Assembly: GCA_024279135.1 (NCBI GenBank)
Contig: JAJRRU010000010.1
Coordinates: 124,001 to 188,000 of the forward strand
Source: Alphaproteobacteria bacterium
GTDB taxonomy: Bacteria > Pseudomonadota > Alphaproteobacteria > Rhodospirillales > Casp-alpha2
Direction: 5' to 3'
Length of the DNA: 64,000 bases
Shown: positions 60,500-64,000 of the stretch, piece by piece
How the letters are laid out: each line of letters opens with the position of its first letter
How positions within the stretch are numbered: position 1 is the stretch's first letter
Notes under the pieces: generated by a model
What the model was told of the DNA's origin: nothing
Seen by the model: the letters and a program-made list of their open reading frames with translations, nothing else
The model's database searches: none
Position numbers and translations under genes: made by a program

Positions 60500-63256
60500 T
60501 CAGTGAAAACTTTTAAGCGCCAGTTTTTTGAACTCTTCCGCCGTCATGGGTTTGCCAAATAAATATCCCTGCCCGGTCTCGCAACCCAGTGCATTGAGGA
60601 ATGTTTCCTGGCTTTTGGTCTCAATGCCCTCGGCAATAAGCTCAACACCCAATTGTTTTGCCATGGTGATGATGGCGCGAACCAGAGCCGCGGCATCTTT
60701 GTCGTCGGGCAGGTTCATGACGAATGAACGATCCACTTTCAGGTAATCCAGCGGGAAGCGGGTCAGGTAGCTGAGAGATGAATAACCAGTGCCGAAATCA
60801 TCCATGGATGTAGTCATGCCGTGACTTTTTAGCGCATTGAGTGTGCTTATGGTATGTTCGGGGTTTTCGATTAACATGCTTTCTGTCAATTCCACATCAA
60901 GCTGTGTGGCCGGATAATTTGCATCGGACAGTGACTTGAGAATGCGTTCCTCCAGATCGCCATGCTGGAATTGAATAGCCGACAGGTTCACCGCCACCTT
61001 GATGTTGGGCAGTCCGTTATTCATCCAGAAACTACCTTGCTTGCAAGCCTCATCCATGACCCACTGACCGATTTCGATGATCAGCCCGGTGTGCTCCGCA
61101 ATGGGGATGAATTCATCGGGATAGACCGAGCCTAATTCTCTGCATTCCCAACGGATCAGCGCTTCGCAACCGGTAAATATTCCGGTCTTCAGATCGACTT
61201 TGGGCTGGTAAAGCAGGTGAAACTCCATACGTTCGACGGCCCGGCGCAGGTTGCGTTCAATATCAAGTCGGCGTTGGGCTTGCTGGCTTAAATGTTCGGC
61301 GAAGAAAACATGACCGCCAGGGTCGGTCTTTTTTGCATGATAAATCGCGCTATCGGTATGCTGCATAAGCTCGATTCTGTCCTTGGCGGTGTCAGGGTAA
61401 ATGCAGATGCCAATGGTGCACGAGGTGAATATTTCCTTGTCGTCAACGCTTAAAGGCAGGGCTACCTGAGAGATAATGTGCTTGGCGATAGTTTCCAGCG
61501 AGGTAGCATCGGGGTTGCCTTCAACCAGAATATAAAAATCATCACTGCCCATATGAAACAGCGTGGTGTTATTGTCGATGATTGCCACCAGGCGTTTGCT
61601 GATGGAAACCAGTAATTTATCCCCGAACACGTGGCCAAAGGCTTCGTTGACATTCTTGAAGTTGTTTAAATCGATGTTCATGATGGCAAAGCGTTCGCCC
61701 GCCTGGTCAGCATTCACGATGGATTTATTAATGCATTGTTCGAATAAATACCGGTTTGCCAACCCGCTCAATGGGTCTCTGGTCGCCAGGTCCAGGAGTT
61801 TTTGCTCCTGCTTTTTACGTTTCGAAATATCGCGAAAGGAACCGATCAGTAGGTTTCGTGTGCCAAGATTCAGCTCGTTCAGGGTAATTTCCAGGGGGAA
61901 TGGGGTTTCCTCGCCCTGTCGTTTGCCGCGTAGCTCATACAAGGTGTTCATGGCTAGGGGTGCGCCATCGTGGTCCAGCACCTGGGCAAACGTTAACTCT
62001 TTTTCTTCCGTGACCGCGTTGTCAAGCAGGGCACTGAAGTTGCTCCCGATGAGCTCACCGTGGCTGCAATTAAAGATATTTTCGCCGGAAAGATTCAAGG
62101 CTTCGATTTTACCCAGTGAGTCAACGATCACAATGCCATCGGCAACGGTATCCATGGTTTTGCGAATCTGTTCTTCCCGGTCGATGGTCGCGATGGTCGC
62201 GCGCTGGCGCTCGGTCATATCGCGGGCCATCATGATAACGCTGTTTTGGTACCCATCATCGTTTGCCTGATATGGCAGAACATTAATCTCCACGGCGACT
62301 TCACGGCCATCACCGCGAATAAGCTTCATGGGGATCATGCGTTCTTCATCAATCATATCAGTCATGTTGTTGGTGACGATTGACTTATAATCATTATGTA
62401 CAAAATCGTTAAAATTCCGGCCTTCCAGGTCCTGGGCATCCCACATGCCCAGCAAGGCAACACCGGCGGCATTGATTTTGGTAAATATACCATCGCTACA
62501 GATACAGATCATATCCGGCGACAGCTCGATTATTTGCTCATAGTTATCATAAGCATCATGGTTTTGAAGTTTGGCCAGCCGTTCCCGAGAAGTTTGCTCG
62601 TTAAACTGGTCGAGCAAGCCCCGGCCAGACTTGCTGATCATCGTGGCATATTCCCGGTATTGTGCGGTTCCAACAGGCCCCAGCATTTCATCTTCGATCA
62701 TTTGGGAAAAACCGATGATGGAATTCAATGGCGTGCGCAGGTCATGGCTGATTTTCGCCAACAGGGTGGTGACAACTCCGGTGGCTTCTTCACGGTGCTG
62801 ATCGGCGGCCTTGTCCAGTGCCAGTTTTAATTCATCCGATGCGCTGGGCTGTATCACGAGAAAAATTTGTTGGTGACCGACGGGCTGATCCGAGATGGTC
62901 ATCAGGATGTTGAAATGTTTTTTACCGAATTGGGTCTTTAACCGGAATTCATTGGTTATTGATGTTTTGCTATGCATCAGGAAAGATAACTGGGAGGTGA
63001 ATTTTCCATGATCCCTTTTGCAGATCAAGGCACGCATATGGATTGTGTTGTTGCCCTGGTTATCCATAAGGAAGGTTTCGTGCGCCATGCCGTTCAGGGC
63101 CGTGCCGACCATGGATTTGAATGAATGGGAATTGATTTCCACCACATCCAGACAGAACACAGGATAGGGCATACAGTCCAGCGCCGTATGGGATACGTTG
63201 TCACTGGCGACAGGATGAATTTCTGGATAACCCTTGTTGTGCTTAACCGATGTCAT
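60500..63256 (-). CDS. PAS-GGDEF-EAL signalling protein with HisKA-like segment
   Basis: A 918-residue soluble protein. Order: a possible PAS-like N-terminus, a HisKA-like segment (LAKISHDLRTPLNSIIGFSQ, near residue 170), two PAS domains (about 240-360 and 365-480), GGDEF domain (about 490-650) and EAL domain (about 665-915). There is no HATPase after the HisKA segment. The GGDEF signature reads MGSDDF, so cyclase activity is doubtful. The EAL domain is well preserved: CEALIRWE, DDFGTGYSSLSYL, KVDRSFV, LIAEGIET. It probably degrades cyclic di-GMP under PAS control. Confidence 0.88.
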   Translation of the reverse strand: MTSVKHNKGYPEIHPVASDNVSHTALDCMPYPVFCLDVVEINSHSFKSMVGTALNGMAHETFLMDNQGNNTIHMRALICKRDHGKFTSQLSFLMHSKTSITNEFRLKTQFGKKHFNILMTISDQPVGHQQIFLVIQPSASDELKLALDKAADQHREEATGVVTTLLAKISHDLRTPLNSIIGFSQMIEDEMLGPVGTAQYREYATMISKSGRGLLDQFNEQTSRERLAKLQNHDAYDNYEQIIELSPDMICICSDGIFTKINAAGVALLGMWDAQDLEGRNFNDFVHNDYKSIVTNNMTDMIDEERMIPMKLIRGDGREVAVEINVLPYQANDDGYQNSVIMMARDMTERQRATIATIDREEQIRKTMDTVADGIVIVDSLGKIEALNLSGENIFNCSHGELIGSNFSALLDNAVTEEKELTFAQVLDHDGAPLAMNTLYELRGKRQGEETPFPLEITLNELNLGTRNLLIGSFRDISKRKKQEQKLLDLATRDPLSGLANRYLFEQCINKSIVNADQAGERFAIMNIDLNNFKNVNEAFGHVFGDKLLVSISKRLVAIIDNNTTLFHMGSDDFYILVEGNPDATSLETIAKHIISQVALPLSVDDKEIFTSCTIGICIYPDTAKDRIELMQHTDSAIYHAKKTDPGGHVFFAEHLSQQAQRRLDIERNLRRAVERMEFHLLYQPKVDLKTGIFTGCEALIRWECRELGSVYPDEFIPIAEHTGLIIEIGQWVMDEACKQGSFWMNNGLPNIKVAVNLSAIQFQHGDLEERILKSLSDANYPATQLDVELTESMLIENPEHTISTLNALKSHGMTTSMDDFGTGYSSLSYLTRFPLDYLKVDRSFVMNLPDDKDAAALVRAIITMAKQLGVELIAEGIETKSQETFLNALGCETGQGYLFGKPMTAEEFKKLALKSFH

Positions 63257-63490
63257 TAAAATCTCTTACGTTAAGGTCTCTTTAGATTTTTACTGGGAAC
63301 GAACAATTCACAAGAAATCTTTTATTAATTTTAAGTGGTATGTAATATTCATTCGGTGATAATACACTATCAGAAACTGCGAATAATATATATATATTTG
63401 ATGATATGGTGATGTATCCAGGATTTTTGTTTGGCGATGGTATATAAAAAAATTCATCCTTGCGGACATTGTTCATTAATGCTTCTAATT

Positions 63491-64000
63491 CTAATGGGCC
63501 TTGTCCCAGTTAGAACCACTTCCCACATCGACAATTAACGGAACGTCGAGATTTGCAGCATTTTCCATAACCCGGCGGATAACCGGGATGGTTTTTTCCA
63601 GTTCATGGTCGGGGATTTCGAAGACCAGTTCATCATGAACCTGTAATAACATGTGGGCTTTTAGGCCCGCCCTTTCAAGGTGCCCGGGCAGCTCGATCAT
63701 GGCCCGCTTGATAATGTCGGCCGCACCACCCTGGATGGGGGCATTGATGGCAGCACGTTCGGCAAAACCGCGTCGATTGGGCTGGCGGTCATTTATCTCC
63801 GGTGTGTGACAGCGCCGCCCAAACAAGGTTTCAACGTAGCCAAATTTTCGGGCCTGCTCAATGGTGGTGTCCATATAATGGCGAATACCGGGGTAACGTT
63901 CGAAATAAGCCTCGATGAAGCCCTGGGCCTGGCTGCGGGAAATGCCGAGCTGGCGGGCCAGTCCGAAGGCAGAAATACCATAAATAATCCCGAAGTTGAT
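63491..64000 (-). CDS. polA: DNA polymerase I, C-terminal part (partial)
   Basis: The frame enters from the right edge; about 169 C-terminal residues are visible. INFGIIYGISAFGLARQLGI is the O-helix region of family A polymerases; INAPIQGGAADIIKRAMIEL and LLQVHDELVFEIP (motif C, catalytic Asp/His-Asp-Glu) follow. It completes repair and Okazaki fragment processing. The 230 bases between it and the EAL gene are AT-rich and hold nothing I can support. Confidence 0.96.
   Translation of the reverse strand: MNFGIIYGISAFGLARQLGISRSQAQGFIEAYFERYPGIRHYMDTTIEQARKFGYVETLFGRRCHTPEINDRQPNRRGFAERAAINAPIQGGAADIIKRAMIELPGHLERAGLKAHMLLQVHDELVFEIPDHELEKTIPVIRRVMENAANLDVPLIVDVGSGSNWDKAH

Noticed and set aside
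63282-63476. 64-codon minus-strand frame before polA
   Set aside because: AT-rich, no family resemblance and no ribosome site.
1-64000. CRISPR array, rRNA genes or full insertion sequences
   Set aside because: No regularly spaced repeats, rRNA segments or transposase genes were recognised on either strand.

Overview
The window reads as chromosomal DNA of an alphaproteobacterium, most likely Rhodospirillales or a close relative. The basis is a class I (archaeal-type) lysyl-tRNA synthetase, the ubiquinone hydroxylase Coq7, MsrP/MsrQ, the block hemW-rdgB-rph near hrcA-grpE-dnaK-dnaJ, and the run ribF-ileS-lspA-DUF3035 lipoprotein-M16-M16-mutL. Base composition is moderate in GC in the housekeeping parts and clearly AT-rich between about 39.1 and 43.0 kb. 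No species can be named from the sequence alone.

Layout. 1-4.3 kb: the N-terminal part of a GAF/HD sensor protein (minus strand, cut by the window edge), ubiD and lysK. 4.3-19.7 kb: a compact podovirus-like (T7/BPP-1-type) particle cluster. A divergent S24 repressor faces an unbroken plus-strand series: two small early genes, a leader peptide with a terminator, portal, Bbp19-like protein, scaffold, a peptidoglycan-binding protein, major capsid, head-fibre-like protein, tail tubular A and B, an internal-virion-like protein, tail fibre, glycine-rich tip protein, large terminase, a lysis cassette and a second peptidoglycan-binding protein. No integrase, polymerase, primase, helicase or small terminase is recognisable. 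It is either a decayed or defective prophage or a domesticated particle (gene-transfer-agent-like or bacteriocin-like). I consider this the most interesting system in the window.

19.8-28.2 kb: a CPBP membrane protease, then hemW, rdgB and rph on the minus strand, two small membrane-protein genes, a tandem pair of EamA transporters, and a cytochrome c' plus diheme cytochrome c pair. 28.3-33.5 kb: the heat-shock genes hrcA, grpE, dnaK and dnaJ. 33.5-38.8 kb: msrPQ, a GST, an SDR epimerase, coq7, dsbB and a YqaA-type membrane protein.

39.0-43.0 kb: a tRNA-Leu(CAA) whose 3' end is repeated twice downstream (29/29 and 40/47 identical). The repeats delimit two small AT-rich segments carrying an FkbM methyltransferase, an XRE regulator and a LysR regulator. 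These look like integrative-element remnants. An orphan protein resembling only the N-terminal domain of a tyrosine recombinase lies just beyond (43.45 kb).

44-59.7 kb: housekeeping genes for PHA/fatty-acid hydration (MaoC), FAD synthesis (ribF), isoleucyl-tRNA synthesis, lipoprotein processing, two M16 peptidases, mismatch repair (mutL), an MFS transporter, rRNA and tRNA modification (rsmD, rluB-type, tadA, trmJ) and citramalate synthase. 59.9-64 kb: a conserved unknown protein ending in a FliM-like motif, a large PAS/GGDEF/EAL protein with a kinase dimerisation segment but no ATPase, and the 3' end of polA at the right edge.
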